Assembly: GCA_014382645.1 (NCBI GenBank)
Contig: JACNJI010000316.1
Span: forward strand, 1 to 7,897
Length of the DNA: 7,897 nt
DNA from: Verrucomicrobiota bacterium
GTDB lineage: Bacteria > Verrucomicrobiota > Verrucomicrobiia > Opitutales > Seribacteraceae
Direction of reading: 5' to 3'
Below, in pieces: positions 7,135 through 7,897 of the stretch. A program made the translations under genes and the position numbers. The notes beneath the pieces were generated by a model. It was given only the letters and a program-made list of their open reading frames with translations. It ran no database searches and was not told the origin of the DNA. Each line of letters opens with the position of its first letter. Position 1 is the first letter of the stretch.

Positions 7135-7260
7135 TTATCTCCCATCCTCATCAATGACCACAAAGAAAAGAGGATTCTTTCTCTTGCCCTCCTCAAGATC
7201 GGCTACATCTTCAAACCTTTTCTCGCGGTAGGAATTGATTTATCCATAGGATTTCGCCAT
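7135..7260 (-). pseudogene. Possible disrupted small gene just upstream of dinG
   Basis: On the minus strand, one frame ending in TAA at 7137-7135 reads as plausible protein: REKRFEDVADLEEGKRK followed by NPLFFVVIDEDGR. It has purine-rich, GAN-rich codons like real coding sequence and ends 10 bp before the dinG ATG, as operon genes often do. It has no proper start. The in-frame ATG at 7260-7258 (MAKSYG) is separated from it by a TAA at 7242-7240. A second ATG at 7247-7245 (MDKSIPTARK) is in another frame, and one extra A in the AAAA run at about 7222-7219 would join it to the good frame to give a 37-residue protein. GGAAGGA lies directly before the 7260 ATG. This could be a recent pseudogene, a one-base sequencing or assembly error, or chance. 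I do not recognise the family. Confidence 0.35.
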
Positions 7261-7302
7261 TCCTTCCGAAAACACACAGAACTTTCCTAGACCACTAATC
7301 TC

Positions 7303-7897
7303 TTGAAAAAACTTCTTTTACTCCTCTCCCTCTCGATTTCCTTCCTCTCCGCGGACGACTGGCCGCGTTGGCTCGGTCCTGACGGTACGGGCGTTTCGAA
7401 CGAGACAGACTGGCAGGCCAACCTCGAAAAGGTTGCATGGAAGGCGAAAGTCGGTCTCGGCTTCTCGGCGGTATCGGTGGCGGATGGTCGCCTTTTCACA
7501 ATGGGACACGACGGGATCAAGCAAGGCGGCAAGGAAACCGTTTGGTGCCTGGATGCAGTCACCGGCAAAGAGCTATGGAGCCACTCCTACGAGGCTCAAC
7601 TTGTTGACTACCTTCACGAAGGCGGACCCTGCGCCACACCCACGGTGGACGGAGAAACGGTTTACGCAATCAGCAAAGACGGGCGCCTCAACGCATACCT
7701 CGCCGCCAAGGGCACCCTTCTTTGGAGCAAGAACATGATGACTGCAGCCGGCATGAAAAAACCACCGGAGTGGGGTTTTGCGGGATCTCCCTATGTGCTC
7801 GACGACCTTCTCATCATCGAGGCCGACTACACCTTCGCCTTGAAAAAGGATTCGGGAAAAGAAGTGTGGAGGAGCAAGAAGTATCGTCATGCCTACG
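7303..7897 (+). CDS. Secreted PQQ-like beta-propeller protein, 3' end cut by window edge
   Basis: The frame opens at TTG (7303-7305) and runs 198 residues to the window end. TTG is chosen because an in-frame TAG lies at 7288-7290 and the next in-frame ATG would remove the signal peptide and the conserved start of the domain. MKKLLLLLSLSISFLSA is a typical Sec signal peptide with probable cleavage after Ala17, so the product is exported to the periplasm or beyond. The mature protein opens DDWPRWLGPDGTGVS, followed by PQQ-type blade repeats: TVWCLDAVTGKELW (79-92), ISKDGRLNAYLAAKGTLLW (123-141) and YTFALKKDSGKEVW (176-189). Such beta-propellers resemble quinoprotein dehydrogenase blades but many relatives, including BamB-like proteins, bind no cofactor, and no catalytic dehydrogenase residues can be judged from this part. 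Full family members have about 400 or more residues. It is divergent from dinG. No good Shine-Dalgarno precedes the TTG. The fold is secure, the function unknown. Confidence 0.85.
   Translation, partial: MKKLLLLLSLSISFLSADDWPRWLGPDGTGVSNETDWQANLEKVAWKAKVGLGFSAVSVADGRLFTMGHDGIKQGGKETVWCLDAVTGKELWSHSYEAQLVDYLHEGGPCATPTVDGETVYAISKDGRLNAYLAAKGTLLWSKNMMTAAGMKKPPEWGFAGSPYVLDDLLIIEADYTFALKKDSGKEVWRSKKYRHAY

Noticed and set aside
7573..7890. 105-codon minus-strand ORF at the right end, with other minus-strand frames at 7287-7568
   Set aside because: Antisense to the PQQ-like beta-propeller frame, which has a signal peptide and blade repeats.

Overview
The window looks like ordinary chromosome from a Gram-negative bacterium, most plausibly a member of the PVC group (Verrucomicrobiota, perhaps Opitutae). 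This placement is an inference. It rests on the mix of GspG-like pseudopilins, an HDOD protein, a PrpC-type PP2C phosphatase, and a secreted PQQ-type beta-propeller opening with the 'DWPRWLGPDGTG' style of N-terminus common in Verrucomicrobia and Planctomycetes. Weak Shine-Dalgarno sites and GTG/TTG starts also fit. No rRNA, tRNA, CRISPR array, insertion sequence, phage gene or attachment site was seen.

Layout. Seven genes run leftward on the minus strand from about 7124 to the left edge. In order of transcription they are a DinG-family Fe-S helicase (7124-5067), a PP2C protein phosphatase (4940-4227), a two-repeat TPR protein (4208-3888), the lipid II flippase MurJ (3735-2158), an HDOD-domain protein (2096-1107), a GspG-like pseudopilin (1039-407), and a second pseudopilin cut by the window edge (373-1). 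One gene runs rightward from 7303 and is cut by the right edge: a signal-peptide-bearing PQQ-like beta-propeller protein. The 178-bp divergent region (7125-7302) also holds the minus-strand remains, or a misread copy, of a short gene ending 10 bp before dinG.

How the genes may work together. The phosphatase and TPR protein are 18 bp apart and the TPR gene has the clearest ribosome binding site of the window, so they are probably co-transcribed. murJ and the HDOD gene follow in the same direction with gaps of 152 and 61 bp. This places a Ser/Thr phosphatase and a protein-interaction module next to the peptidoglycan lipid II flippase, and an output-type HDOD protein after it. That suggests, but does not prove, a signalling and cell-envelope neighbourhood. 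The two pseudopilins form a separate short pair with a possible promoter of their own at 1061-1088. dinG is a DNA repair/housekeeping helicase with no evident functional link to the genes downstream of it.

I did not find a clear novel system. The best leads are the disrupted small gene upstream of dinG, the phosphatase-TPR-murJ-HDOD linkage, and the Cys/His-bearing N-terminus of the HDOD protein.
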